From Tsuneonella dongtanensis (GTDB lineage Bacteria; Pseudomonadota; Alphaproteobacteria; Sphingomonadales; Sphingomonadaceae), in contig NZ_CP016591.1 in NCBI RefSeq assembly GCF_001698205.1, forward strand, positions 558,001 to 622,000: a stretch of 64,000 nt of DNA, given 5' to 3'. The position numbers and the translations under genes were made by a program. Of this stretch, positions 52,261 to 61,075 are shown piece after piece. A model generated the notes under the pieces. It worked only from the letters and a program-made list of their open reading frames with translations. It did not search any database and was not told where the DNA came from. Numbering within the stretch: the first letter of the stretch is position 1; each line of letters starts with the position of its first letter.

Positions 52261-52875
52261 ATGAACCGCTATTCCACCACTGCCATCTGCCTGGTCGCCG
52301 CTTTCGCCGCGTCGGCCTGTTCCACCAAGCCGCGCCAGTTCTCGGCGCAGGTTCGCCCCGTAGCGGCCACCCAGCCGCAGACAGGGCTGCAGCAGACCGA
52401 GCGTGCGGCCTACACCACGTGCGACCAGATGGTCCGCCACGGCCGCAAGAGCGGTTTCGCCTCGGCAGCCGCCACCAGCGGTGCGGGCGTTGCCGGCATG
52501 GCCGGCGGCGCGGGGCTCGCCTTCACCGGCCTGGGGGGCGGGAGCCTCGCCTCGGCCGGGGCCACCGCGGCGGCGGCGATGCCGATCGTCGGCTTCTTCG
52601 CCGCGTTCGGAATGAACCGGGCGATCCGGGGCGGGCGCGAGAAGGGCTACCGCAAGCACATGACCACCTGCATGGACGAAATGGGCTATCAGGTGGTCGA
52701 TTGGTCGCGGGCGCCCAAGAAGCAGAGCGGCACCGCCATGCTCGTCCCGGCGACCGAGGCCCACGCCGTCGCGGAGGCCGAGGCCATCGCCCCGGTCCCC
52801 GCAAGCGACATCCGACCCGTTTCCTCAGAGGGCGAGGCCTCCGCCTCCCTCGTCACGGCAGGGCCTGCCGACTGA
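52261..52875 (+). CDS. glycine-zipper-like lipoprotein
   Basis: 204-aa predicted lipoprotein: lipobox AASAC (C20) after a short hydrophobic signal. Residues about 80-125 are Gly/Ala-rich and hydrophobic (GVAGMAGGAGLAFTGLGGG ... MPIVGFFAAFGMNRAIRGG), as in glycine-zipper membrane proteins, and are followed by a conserved-looking YRKHMTTCMDEMGYQVVDW. The pattern fits outer-membrane proteins of the 17 kDa type. GAGGGAGGG before the ATG fixes the start. Confidence 0.78.
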   Translation: MNRYSTTAICLVAAFAASACSTKPRQFSAQVRPVAATQPQTGLQQTERAAYTTCDQMVRHGRKSGFASAAATSGAGVAGMAGGAGLAFTGLGGGSLASAGATAAAAMPIVGFFAAFGMNRAIRGGREKGYRKHMTTCMDEMGYQVVDWSRAPKKQSGTAMLVPATEAHAVAEAEAIAPVPASDIRPVSSEGEASASLVTAGPAD

Positions 52876-52880
52876 GGACG

Positions 52881-52920
52881 CCGCGGGGGTGCCGTTCCGC
52901 TGACACCGGCGCCCCCGCGG
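52881..52920. terminator. bidirectional hairpin between convergent genes
   Basis: CCGCGGGGGTGCCG and CGGCGCCCCCGCGG form a 14-bp stem (one wobble) with a 12-base loop, exactly between the lipoprotein stop and the phosphohexomutase stop. Probable terminator for both strands; no long T run. Confidence 0.6.
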
Positions 52921-52923
52921 ATT

Positions 52924-54327
52924 TCAGTGCCCGGCCTGCGGCCCGCGTCCGAGGCCGCTGGCGGCAAGTTGTTCGTCGATCTGCGCAACGAGGCGCGCGA
53001 GGCCTTCCTCGCTCTCGCTTTCCGCCCGCGCCACCAGAACATCCTGTGTGTTGGAAGCGCGCAGCAGCCACCATCCATCGGGTGTCGATACCCGCACCCC
53101 GTCGGTCGTATCGACGGCATGGGGCGAACGCGCCATGCGTGCCTTGACCTCGTCGATCGCAGCGAACTTGCGCGTCTCGTGGACCTGGAAGCGCAGTTCC
53201 GGCGTATTCACCATCGCGGGCATGGCGGAGCGCAGTTCGGTGACCGATTTCCCGAGACGAGCCGAGGCCGCGATCAGCCGTACCGCCGCATAGAGTGCGT
53301 CGTCGAACCCGTAATAGGTGTCGGCAAAGAACACGTGGCCGCTCATCTCGCCGGCCAGCGGCGCGCCAATCTCCTTCATTTTGGACTTAATCAGGCTGTG
53401 CCCGGTCTTCCACATCAGCGGCTTGCCGCCGAGCTCCGCGACCCGGTCGAACAGCGCGCGGCTGGCCTTCACGTCGGCGATGATCGTCGCGTTAGGTAGT
53501 CTTGCCAGGAGGTCCTCGGCATAGATCATCAAGAGCTGATCCCCCCAGATGATCCGGCCTTCGCCGTCCACGGCCCCGATCCGATCCCCGTCGCCGTCGA
53601 AAGCCACTCCGAAGTCGAGGTTCTTCGACGCGACAAGGCGGCGCAGGTCCTCAAGGTTCTCGGGAACGGTAGGATCAGGATGATGATTGGGAAACGACCC
53701 GTCGACCTCGGTGAAGAGAAGGTGATGCTCCCCCGGCAGCCGGGCGGCCAGCGCCTCGAGCGCGGGGCCCGCGGCTCCGTTGCCCGCGTCCCAACCGATT
53801 CGAAGACCGGACAGCGTATCGAAATCGATCCCCGACAGTCCCTCGAGCAGCCGCTCGACGTAATCCTCGAAGACCTCGCGCGACACGACCTCGCCCTGCC
53901 CGTCGATCCACGCGCCGGCTTCCGCCCGGCGGCCGAGTTCGAGGATGTCTTCCCCGAAGAACGGCCGGCCGAGAAATACCATCTTGAAGCCATTGTAATT
54001 GGCGGGATTGTGGCTGCCGGTTATCTGAATGCCGCCATGCACCTCTTCGCTTGAGGCTTCGGCGTAATAGAGCATCGGGGTCGGCCCCATGCCGATCCGC
54101 ACGACATCGCAGCCCGAAGCGGTCAGCCCTTCGACGAGCGCGTGCTCGAGCATCGGGCTGCTGACCCGCCCGTCGTATCCCACCGCCACCGTCGTTCCGC
54201 CCGCCTCGCGCAGCATCGTCGCGAAGCCGCGGCCGATCGCCCGGGCATCGTCGGGGCCGAGCGTCTCGCCGATAATCCCGCGGATGTCGTATTCGCGCAG
54301 GGTCGTGGGGTCGAAGGTGTGCTTCAC
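52924..54327 (-). CDS. phosphomannomutase/phosphoglucomutase
   Basis: 467-aa alpha-D-phosphohexomutase (AlgC/ManB/PMM-PGM type). The phosphoserine loop is GSHNPANYNGFK, the metal loop FDGDGDRIG, the sugar-binding loop GEMSGHVFF and the phosphate-binding end RASNTQDVLVARAESE. It interconverts mannose or glucose 1- and 6-phosphates for surface polysaccharide. GTG start at 54327 with GAGGA 6 bases upstream; it overlaps nothing but starts 8 bases after the DnaJ-like gene stop, so the two are coupled. Confidence 0.93.
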   Translation of the reverse strand: MKHTFDPTTLREYDIRGIIGETLGPDDARAIGRGFATMLREAGGTTVAVGYDGRVSSPMLEHALVEGLTASGCDVVRIGMGPTPMLYYAEASSEEVHGGIQITGSHNPANYNGFKMVFLGRPFFGEDILELGRRAEAGAWIDGQGEVVSREVFEDYVERLLEGLSGIDFDTLSGLRIGWDAGNGAAGPALEALAARLPGEHHLLFTEVDGSFPNHHPDPTVPENLEDLRRLVASKNLDFGVAFDGDGDRIGAVDGEGRIIWGDQLLMIYAEDLLARLPNATIIADVKASRALFDRVAELGGKPLMWKTGHSLIKSKMKEIGAPLAGEMSGHVFFADTYYGFDDALYAAVRLIAASARLGKSVTELRSAMPAMVNTPELRFQVHETRKFAAIDEVKARMARSPHAVDTTDGVRVSTPDGWWLLRASNTQDVLVARAESESEEGLARLVAQIDEQLAASGLGRGPQAGH

Positions 54328-54334
54328 GCGGTCC

Positions 54335-54622
54335 TCACTGCCCGTCGGCCAGATCGTCCAGCAGCAGGTCGCGCGCGGCATTGGCTTCGTGCACCTGCTC
54401 GTTGGTTCCGCCGCGATCGGGGTGGACCATGGCGATCAGCCGCCGGTGCGCCTCGACGATCTCGTTATGCGAAGCCTCGTGCCGGACCCCCAGCAGCTTG
54501 CGCGCGCGGAATACGGCCTGCGCGCGCGTCGGGCGGGCGGACAGGAACTGCCATGGCCAGCGTTGGGTGGCGAGGCGGACGATCAGCGAAAGCAGCGCGG
54601 CGACGATGAGCAGCTTGATCAT
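54335..54622 (-). CDS. membrane-anchored DnaJ-domain protein
   Basis: 95-aa protein with one N-terminal membrane helix (residues 2-19) and a C-terminal J domain with the HPD motif in VHPDRGGTNEQVHEAN. This arrangement resembles mitochondrial Tim14/Pam18, known in alphaproteobacteria as small DnaJ-like proteins. It would stimulate DnaK near the membrane; the partner is unknown. Directly upstream of the phosphohexomutase gene. Confidence 0.88.
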   Translation of the reverse strand: MIKLLIVAALLSLIVRLATQRWPWQFLSARPTRAQAVFRARKLLGVRHEASHNEIVEAHRRLIAMVHPDRGGTNEQVHEANAARDLLLDDLADGQ

Positions 54623-54827
54623 GATGCCGGACCCTTATTGCTGGCACATCGAAGCGGGGTCTTTTCCGGAAACGGCCTATCCGAATTCCGCCTTCGAAAC
54701 CAAAGGGTTGCGTTTGATCGGCGTGTCGACATTGTCAGCTTCCGGAATCGCCCCTTTCCAGAGTGGGCGCAGAGAGTGCCAGCGGGATAGCCCGCCACGA
54801 GCGTGTAGGACAGCCCCTGCGAAGGGC

Positions 54828-55637
54828 TCAGGCCAACGCGAGTTCCGGTTCGCGCGAGGCCGGCGTCGGCAGGTTCAGCGCCGCGACGAGGCTGCGCAGC
54901 TCCTGCCGCGCGACCAGATGGCTGGTGCCGAGTTCGCCCAGGTGCCCCTTGTCCAGCAGCGTCAGCCCGCTGGGGAACAGCTCGCGGTAGATCACGCGTT
55001 CGGAAAGGCCGCTGGCAACGCGGAAGCCGACCCGCTTCGACAGTTCCTTCAACGCCTGCTCGATGCGCGCCATGTTGCGTGCCTCGACGTGGCCGGTGCG
55101 GTTGCGCACCACGACCCAGTCCATCTCGCGGCGGTTCTGCTCGAGCTGGGAGCGGCTGCGCTTGATCCGCGCTTCCCAGATCAGCTCGGCATAGAAGGAC
55201 AGGCGGCGGACCTTGAAGGTTTCCGCATCGACCTGGCCGATGAGGTCGAAATCGACGAAGCTGTCGTTGAGCGGGGTGACCAGCGTGTCCGCCTCGGTCG
55301 CTGCGTGGCGGGCCAGCGGATCATCGCGTCCCGGGGTGTCGAAGACGACGAAATCAGCACCTTCGGCGATGCTGGAAGTCATCGCTTCCAGCTCCTGTTC
55401 GGAGCCGCCCTCGAACACCTCGAACCGCGCGGTGGGCAATTCGATGCCGCGCCGCGCAGCGGTCTCGGCGCGATTTTCGAGATAGCGGTAGAGCGTGCGC
55501 TGCCGGGGATCGAGATCGATCGCCGCGACCTTTGCGCCGCGATAGGCCAGCGCCACCGCGACGTGCACCGCCGTTGTCGACTTGCCGGTGCCGCCCTTTT
55601 CGTTGGCGAAGACGATCCTGTGAGCCGGCTTGGACAC
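54828..55637 (-). CDS. mipZ: division plane positioning ATPase MipZ
   Basis: 269-aa ParA-type ATPase. The deviant Walker A is at residues 14-21 (KGGTGKST), followed by IDLDPRQRTLYRYLENR, VFDTPGRDDPLARHA, and TLVTPLNDSFVDFDLIG, which is the MipZ pattern. It binds ParB at the poles and inhibits FtsZ, placing division at mid-cell in Caulobacter and relatives. GTG start. Divergent from panC with 70 bases between. Confidence 0.93.
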   Translation of the reverse strand: MSKPAHRIVFANEKGGTGKSTTAVHVAVALAYRGAKVAAIDLDPRQRTLYRYLENRAETAARRGIELPTARFEVFEGGSEQELEAMTSSIAEGADFVVFDTPGRDDPLARHAATEADTLVTPLNDSFVDFDLIGQVDAETFKVRRLSFYAELIWEARIKRSRSQLEQNRREMDWVVVRNRTGHVEARNMARIEQALKELSKRVGFRVASGLSERVIYRELFPSGLTLLDKGHLGELGTSHLVARQELRSLVAALNLPTPASREPELALA

Positions 55638-55707
55638 GCGTGCATTCCCGTAATGTGCCCGCTAGGGCGTTGGCGTGAATGCAGGAATAGCGGACGGACG
55701 GACCCCC

Positions 55708-56571
55708 ATGCAAACCGCGACCACGCTCGAAGTGTTGAGAAGCGGCGTCGATGCCTTGCGCGCGGAAGGCAAGCGACTGGCGCTGGTGCCGACGATGGGC
55801 GCCTTGCACGAAGGACACCTGACCCTGGTGCGCGAGGCGCGGGCCCACGCGGATGCGGTCGCAGTGTCGATCTTCGTGAACCCGAAGCAGTTCGGCCCGA
55901 ACGAGGACCTCGACGCCTATCCGCGCACCTTCGCGGAGGACTGCCGGTTGCTCGAAGCCGAGGGCGTCGCGCTGCTCTGGGCCCCGACGGTCGAGGCGAT
56001 GTATCCCGGCGGCTTCGCGACCAACGTTTCGGTGGCCGGGGTCAGCGACGGCCTGTGCGGAGCGGCGCGGCCCGGTCACTTCGACGGGGTGGCGACGGTC
56101 GTGTGCAAGCTCTTCAACCAGGTCCGCCCCGATGTCGCGCTGTTCGGGGAAAAGGACTGGCAGCAGCTCGCCGTCATCCGCCGGATGGCGCGCGATCTCG
56201 ACCTCGTCGCCCCGTATGCCGACGCGATCGTCGGCGTGCCGACCGTGCGCGAGGCCGACGGGCTCGCGCTGTCGAGCCGCAACCGCTACCTCTCGCCCGA
56301 GGCCCGCGCGCAGGCCGCCGCGCTGCCGCAGGCGATGCGCGACGGTATCGCGGCGCTGATGGCGGGAAGCGCGGTCGCGCCGACGCTGGCCGCGATCGAG
56401 GCGCATATCCTGCAGGCCGGGTTCGACAGCATCGACTATGTCGCGCTGGCCGATGCAGCGAGCCTCAGGCCGCTCGACGGGCTTGGCGATGCGCCCGCGC
56501 GCCTGCTCGTCGCCGCCCGGATCGGCGGTACACGCCTGATTGACAATATCGCGGTGGCCGCGCCGTCCTGA
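55708..56571 (+). CDS. panC: pantothenate synthetase
   Basis: 287-aa PanC joins pantoate and beta-alanine with ATP. HIGH-like [11 protein letters not shown], pantoate-binding [18 protein letters not shown] and KMSKS-like SSRN are present, and [15 protein letters not shown] is a fingerprint. ATG at 55708 chosen since the family N-terminus begins there (an in-frame GTG at 55675 adds 11 residues). Cytoplasmic step of CoA synthesis. Confidence 0.95.
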   Translation: MQTATTLEVLRSGVDALRAEGKRLALVPTMGALHEGHLTLVREARAHADAVAVSIFVNPKQFGPNEDLDAYPRTFAEDCRLLEAEGVALLWAPTVEAMYPGGFATNVSVAGVSDGLCGAARPGHFDGVATVVCKLFNQVRPDVALFGEKDWQQLAVIRRMARDLDLVAPYADAIVGVPTVREADGLALSSRNRYLSPEARAQAAALPQAMRDGIAALMAGSAVAPTLAAIEAHILQAGFDSIDYVALADAASLRPLDGLGDAPARLLVAARIGGTRLIDNIAVAAPS

Positions 56572-56630
56572 CCGGCATGATTTCGTTGACGAGGGATGCC
56601 GGCCCGTGGCAAGCGCGCGCTCTCAACCGG

Positions 56631-56704
56631 GCGGGTATAGCATAGTGGTAATGCTCTAGCCTTCCAAGCTAGCTAGAGGGGTTCGATTCCCCTTACCCGC
56701 TCCA
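56631..56704 (+). tRNA. tRNA-Gly (anticodon TCC)
   Basis: 74-nt cloverleaf with encoded CCA. Acceptor GCGGGTA/TACCCGC, D arm GCATAGTGGTAATGC, anticodon stem CTAGC/GCTAG with loop CTTCCAA (anticodon TCC, reads GGA/GGG), T arm GGTTCGATTCC. It lies 60 bases after panC. Confidence 0.97.
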
Positions 56705-56720
56705 CCTTTCCCGATCCGGA

Positions 56721-57251
56721 TCAGTGGCCCGGAAAGGCCATCAGCGCCTCGACCGAAAGGCCTGACGCGCGCAGCCGGTCGGCTCCGCCCAGGTCGGGCA
56801 GGTCGATCACGAAGAGCGCCTCGGTGACCGCGGCACCGGCGGTGCGGAGCAGCTCCGCCGCGGCCAGCGCAGTTCCGCCGGTGGCGATCAGGTCGTCGAC
56901 GATCGCGACCTTCAGTCCCGGACTGATAGCGCCCGGGTCGATCTCGAGCCGATCGGTTCCGTATTCGAGATCGTAGTCCACGCCGATGGTCGGCACGGGC
57001 AGCTTGCCGGGCTTGCGGACAGGGACGAATCCCACGCCCAGCTCGATGGCGACAGCCGCGCCGAAGATGAAGCCGCGCGCTTCCATCCCCGCGATCGCCT
57101 GCGCTCCCTCTGCCCGTGCGGCGAGGTGGTGGACGGCAGCGCGCAGGCCTTCGCCGTGCGCGATCAGGGTGGTGATATCGCGAAACAAAACGCCCGGTGC
57201 CGGGAAGTCCGGCACCGAGCGTATGAGGGTCTTGAGGTCATCCGGGCTCAT
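56721..57251 (-). CDS. apt: adenine phosphoribosyltransferase
   Basis: 176-aa Apt salvages adenine with PRPP to AMP. Opening PDFPAPGVLFRDITTL, the FGAAVAIELGVGFVPVRKPGKLP segment and PRPP loop VAIVDDLIATGGTALAA are diagnostic. Encoded downstream of petC by 28 bases, on the same strand, so it may be read from the pet operon. Confidence 0.96.
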   Translation of the reverse strand: MSPDDLKTLIRSVPDFPAPGVLFRDITTLIAHGEGLRAAVHHLAARAEGAQAIAGMEARGFIFGAAVAIELGVGFVPVRKPGKLPVPTIGVDYDLEYGTDRLEIDPGAISPGLKVAIVDDLIATGGTALAAAELLRTAGAAVTEALFVIDLPDLGGADRLRASGLSVEALMAFPGH

Positions 57252-57279
57252 GCCCGAAAAGTCCTCACCGATCGGCCGA

Positions 57280-58158
57280 TCAGGCCGGCTTCTTCTTCGG
57301 CTTGATCGCGGCCCAGACCTGGTTCTTGGCCATCCATGCGAGGATCGTGGCGAAGAGCAGGAAGCCCATCACCGGCCAGCCCACCTGGGTGCGCTTCACC
57401 TTCTTGGGCTCGGCGGTCCAGGTCAGGAACGCGGCCACGTCGCGCGACATCTGGTCGACGGTCGCCTTGGGCTGCCCCTCGGCATAGGTGACCTGCCCTT
57501 CGGTGGTCAGCGGAGCCGCCATCGCGATGTTGAGGTTCGCGAAGTACGGGTTGAAATGCGTGTTCGGCGGAGTGGAGAATTCGGGGAATTCCTCCTTCAC
57601 CTTCTTCCCGTCGATGCTGAAGGTGTCGACGTTGCGATAACCGGTCAGCAGCGAATAGACGTAGTTGCCGCCGTCGTGACGCGCCTTGGTCATCAGCGAC
57701 AGGTCCGGCGGGATCGCGTTGTTGTTCGCCGCCGCCGCCGCAACCGAGTTCGGGTAGGGCGAGGGGAAGTAGTCGGTCGGCAGGCCCGGACGGGTGTTCG
57801 CTTCGCCGGTGTTCGGATCGATGCCCGGAACCTGGAAGCCCGCAGCGATCGCCTTCACTTCGGCTTCGCTGTAGCCGAGCGCGGTCAGATCGCGGAAGGC
57901 GACGAACTTGAGGCCGTGGCAGGCGGCGCAGACTTCCTTGTAGACCTGCATGCCGCGCTGCAGCTGCGCCAGGTCCCACTTGCCGAAAGCGCCGTCGGAG
58001 GCGAGCTCCGCGTCGCGCGGGTGCAGGTGGAACTCGTGTTCGGCGGTCGCTTCCTTGAGCTGGCCGTCGGAGATCACGGTGGCGAGGCCGGTGCCGAACC
58101 CCCACACCGCCATCAGGGCGAAGAACAGGCCGGTGAGGATTCCGATGAGACGGATCAT
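57280..58158 (-). CDS. petC: cytochrome c1
   Basis: 292-aa bc1 subunit with a cleavable or anchor N-terminal helix (residues 1-28) and a C-terminal membrane helix (about 265-285). Heme c is bound at C77-C80-H81 (VCAACHGLKF); an axial Met lies in the NIAMAAPLTTEG area. Passes electrons from the Rieske protein to cytochrome c. In petA-petB-petC order. Confidence 0.96.
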   Translation of the reverse strand: MIRLIGILTGLFFALMAVWGFGTGLATVISDGQLKEATAEHEFHLHPRDAELASDGAFGKWDLAQLQRGMQVYKEVCAACHGLKFVAFRDLTALGYSEAEVKAIAAGFQVPGIDPNTGEANTRPGLPTDYFPSPYPNSVAAAAANNNAIPPDLSLMTKARHDGGNYVYSLLTGYRNVDTFSIDGKKVKEEFPEFSTPPNTHFNPYFANLNIAMAAPLTTEGQVTYAEGQPKATVDQMSRDVAAFLTWTAEPKKVKRTQVGWPVMGFLLFATILAWMAKNQVWAAIKPKKKPA

Positions 58159-58185
58159 TGTCGTGTCGCTTTCCCTAAAGCCTGT

Positions 58186-59505
58186 TCACACGCCGACGGG
58201 CTTGGCGTTCTCGCCCAGCACCGCAGCCTTGTCCTCGCCCAGCACCGCCTCGGTGATCGAGTACGGCAGCGGTTCGGGCTTCTCGACCATCGAGACGATC
58301 GGCAGCACCACGAGGAAGTGGAGGAAGTAATACGCGGTCGCGATCTGGCTGAGCATCACGAACGGCTCTTCAGCCGGCGCGCCGCCGCAGTAGAACAGCA
58401 CCAGCATCGCCGGGATCAGACCGAACCAGAAGAACTTGCGGAACAGCGGGCGATAGTGGCCGCTGCGCACCGGGCCCTTGTCGAGCCAGGGCAGGAAGAA
58501 CCACAGCAGGATCGCGCTGAACATCGCCAGCACGCCGAGCAGCTTCGCCTCGATGATGACGATGCTGGTGAACGGGATGTGCAGGTCGACCGTAAAGGCG
58601 CGCAGGATCGCGTAGAACGGCCAGAAGTACCATTCGGGCACGATGTGCGCGGGGGTCGAGAGCGGGTTCGCCTCGATGTAGTTGTCCGGGTGGCCGAGCA
58701 GGTTCGGGCCGAAGAACAGCAGGGCGCAGTAGATCAGCAGGAAGATGCCGAGTCCGTACCCGTCCTTCGCCGTGTAGTACGGGTGGAACGGGATGGTGTC
58801 GCTTTCCTGCTTCACTTCGACGCCGGTGGGGTTCGACGAACCCGTCAGGTGCAGCGCCCAGATGTGCAGGATGACCGCGCCCGCGATCACGAACGGAAGG
58901 AGGTAGTGAAGGCTGAAGAAGCGGTTGAGCGCCGCGTTGTCGGGCGCATATCCGCCGAGCAGCCAGATCTGGATCGGCTCGCCGACGACGGGAATCGCAC
59001 CGAACAGGCCGGTGATGACCTTGGCGCCCCAGAAGCTCATCTGGCCCCAGGGCAGGACGTAGCCCATGAAACCGGTCGCCATCATCAGCAGGAAGATGAC
59101 CACGCCGAGCAGCCACACCATCTCGCGCGGGGCCTTGTAGCTCGAGTAAAAGAAGCCGCGGAAGATGTGGAGATAGATCACCGCGAAGAACATGCTCGCG
59201 CCGTTGGCGTGGGCATAGCGGAGCATCCAGCCCCAGTTGACGTCGCGCATGATGTGCTCGGTCGAGGCGAAGGCCACCGTCGCGTTCGATGCATAGTGCA
59301 TCGCCAGCACGATGCCGGTGACGATCTGCAGCACCAGGCAGAACCCGGCGAGGACGCCGAAATTCCACATGTAGTTGAGGTTGCGCGGCACCGGGTAACC
59401 GCCGCCGATGGCGTTGTAGACAAGACGCGGAAGCGGAAGCTTCTCGTCCATCCAGCGCATGAACGGGTTAACCGGTTGATACTGTTGGGCCCAGGGGAAG
59501 CTCAT
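58186..59505 (-). CDS. petB: cytochrome b of the bc1 complex
   Basis: 439-aa membrane protein with eight helices. The Qo-site glutamate lies in PEWYF ([12 protein letters not shown]), the helix B/D histidines binding two b hemes are in [12 protein letters not shown] and [13 protein letters not shown] regions, and [19 protein letters not shown] is the cd loop. Central catalytic subunit of ubiquinol:cytochrome c reductase. Confidence 0.97.
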   Translation of the reverse strand: MSFPWAQQYQPVNPFMRWMDEKLPLPRLVYNAIGGGYPVPRNLNYMWNFGVLAGFCLVLQIVTGIVLAMHYASNATVAFASTEHIMRDVNWGWMLRYAHANGASMFFAVIYLHIFRGFFYSSYKAPREMVWLLGVVIFLLMMATGFMGYVLPWGQMSFWGAKVITGLFGAIPVVGEPIQIWLLGGYAPDNAALNRFFSLHYLLPFVIAGAVILHIWALHLTGSSNPTGVEVKQESDTIPFHPYYTAKDGYGLGIFLLIYCALLFFGPNLLGHPDNYIEANPLSTPAHIVPEWYFWPFYAILRAFTVDLHIPFTSIVIIEAKLLGVLAMFSAILLWFFLPWLDKGPVRSGHYRPLFRKFFWFGLIPAMLVLFYCGGAPAEEPFVMLSQIATAYYFLHFLVVLPIVSMVEKPEPLPYSITEAVLGEDKAAVLGENAKPVGV

Positions 59506-59524
59506 CGTTTCGCTCTCTCTCGCC

Positions 59525-60097
59525 TCAGCCGACCTTGATCACGGTGTCGCTGGTGAATTCATACTCGGGCACTTCGAGGTTCTTCGGTGCCGGACCCTTC
59601 AGGATGCGCGCCGCGGTATCGTAGTGCGAGCCGTGGCACGGGCAGAAGTACCCGCCGAACTCACCCTTCACCTCGCCCTCGGCGGCACCCAGCGGCACGC
59701 AGCCGAGGTGGGTGCAGACACCCATCGTCACGAGCACGTCGCCGTGCCCTTCCTTGGTGCGCTCCTCGAGCGTCTGCGGATCGCGCAGCGAACCGACGTC
59801 GATCTTGTTGGCCGCTTCGATCTCCGCCGGGGTCAGCCGACGGACGAACAGCGGCTGCTTGCGGAACACCGCCTTGATCGCCTGCCCCGGCTGGATCGCC
59901 GACACGTCGACCTCGGTGCTGCTCTCGGCGAGCACGTCGGCCGACGGGGCCATCTGGCTGATCAGGGGCAGAAGCACCGAGACGCCGCCGACACCCGCCG
60001 CGCCGATCGCCGCGATATTGATGAAATCGCGCCGCCGGACCCCGTCATCGAGAACCGTTTCGGTCCCCGGGATCGCGTCGCCAGTCGTATCAGCCAT
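59525..60097 (-). CDS. petA: Rieske iron-sulfur protein
   Basis: 190-aa subunit. The N-terminal anchor has a twin-arginine pattern ([18 protein letters not shown]), as for Tat-exported Rieske proteins. The 2Fe-2S cluster ligands are C128-T-H130-LGC133 and C152-P-C154-H155. First gene of the petABC operon. The region upstream holds TTGGCA and TATGCG 17 bases apart on the minus strand (60280 to 60252), a possible promoter. Confidence 0.96.
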   Translation of the reverse strand: MADTTGDAIPGTETVLDDGVRRRDFINIAAIGAAGVGGVSVLLPLISQMAPSADVLAESSTEVDVSAIQPGQAIKAVFRKQPLFVRRLTPAEIEAANKIDVGSLRDPQTLEERTKEGHGDVLVTMGVCTHLGCVPLGAAEGEVKGEFGGYFCPCHGSHYDTAARILKGPAPKNLEVPEYEFTSDTVIKVG

Positions 60098-60278
60098 CAG
60101 CCGTACCTTGCCTTCGCTTGTCTCGCCCCGCCCCGGAGGGGACGGCGCCGTAATCGAGCCCACCGGCAGTTGCGAGAAAGAAGCGTCGGCCCCTGTTTCG
60201 CGGTTCGCCGAAGGGTGCCAGATAAGCGCCCGACGGTGCCGGTTTGCGGCGCGCATAGACGGCAAATGCCATGTTGCC

Positions 60279-60297
60279 AACCGCCATTGTGGCGGTT
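60279..60297 (-). terminator. hairpin between pgeF and petA
   Basis: AACCGCC and GGCGGTT form a 7-bp stem with loop ATTGT, downstream of the pgeF stop on the minus strand. There is no T run on that strand, so it is a weak terminator candidate that also touches the possible petA -35. Confidence 0.35.
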
Positions 60298-60322
60298 TTC
60301 GGACGCGGAATCGGGGCGTCGT

Positions 60323-61075
60323 CTAGGAGCCGCGTCCGATCAGCGACAGAAGGCGGCCATAGGTCGGCTCGCCGCGGTGCGTGGCCCGCCGGAACGAGAA
60401 GAAGAACTCGGGCTCGGCATAGGTATCGCGCGTAAGCACATCGACGCGGCCGACACCCGATTCGACCAGGCGGCGGACGACATAAGCGGGCAGGTCGAAC
60501 TGCCATTTGCCCGGCGCTCCGGGAGCGAAGAAGACGTCATCGGCATCGGAAAAGGCAGCGCGAAAGTCCGGTCCGACCTCGTAGCTCGGTTGCGCGATGC
60601 ACGGCCCGACCGCAGCGGCGATCCGCTCTGCTCTGGCGCCGAGCGCGACCATCGCTTCGACCGTGTTCCCTATCACACCGCCGTGCGCCCCTCGCCAGCC
60701 GGCGTGAGCGGCGCCGATCACTCCCGCATCGTGGTCCGCCAGCAAGACGGGAGCGCAGTCGGCGGTCAGGATACCGAGCAGTATGCCCGGCCGGTCGGTG
60801 ACCATCGCATCGGCGCGCGGTTTGTCGGCGTCGCTCCAGGGTTCGGTCACCGTAACGACATCGGCGGAATGGATCTGGAAAACGCCGACGAGATCTGCCC
60901 CAGGAAGTACGGTCTTGGCCGCCAGGAAGCGGTTCTCGGCGACCGACGAACGATCGTCGTCGGCGCCGTAACCGCAATTGAGACTCGCCACGGCCCCCGT
61001 CGAGACCCCGCCGCGCCGGGTCATGAAGCCGTGCGGAGTTCCAGCGAGTACTTCGGAATGAAGGGCCTCAGCCAA
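60323..61075 (-). CDS. pgeF: laccase-domain protein (peptidoglycan editing factor)
   Basis: 250-aa YfiH/PgeF-family protein. Conserved segments: HGFMTRRGGVS, LNCGYGADD, ADCAPVLLAD with the metal cysteine, HAGWRG and IAAAVGPCIAQPSYEV, GRVDVLTRDTY. Members act as copper- or zinc-dependent oxidoreductases or, in E. coli, remove L-serine-containing errors from peptidoglycan precursors. TTG start at 61075 inside the end of pepN (8-base overlap). Confidence 0.9.
   Translation of the reverse strand: MAEALHSEVLAGTPHGFMTRRGGVSTGAVASLNCGYGADDDRSSVAENRFLAAKTVLPGADLVGVFQIHSADVVTVTEPWSDADKPRADAMVTDRPGILLGILTADCAPVLLADHDAGVIGAAHAGWRGAHGGVIGNTVEAMVALGARAERIAAAVGPCIAQPSYEVGPDFRAAFSDADDVFFAPGAPGKWQFDLPAYVVRRLVESGVGRVDVLTRDTYAEPEFFFSFRRATHRGEPTYGRLLSLIGRGS

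Noticed and set aside
56572-56602. CCGGCAT/ATGCCGG dyad after panC as a terminator
   Set aside because: Loop of about 17 bases and no T run; too weak to call.
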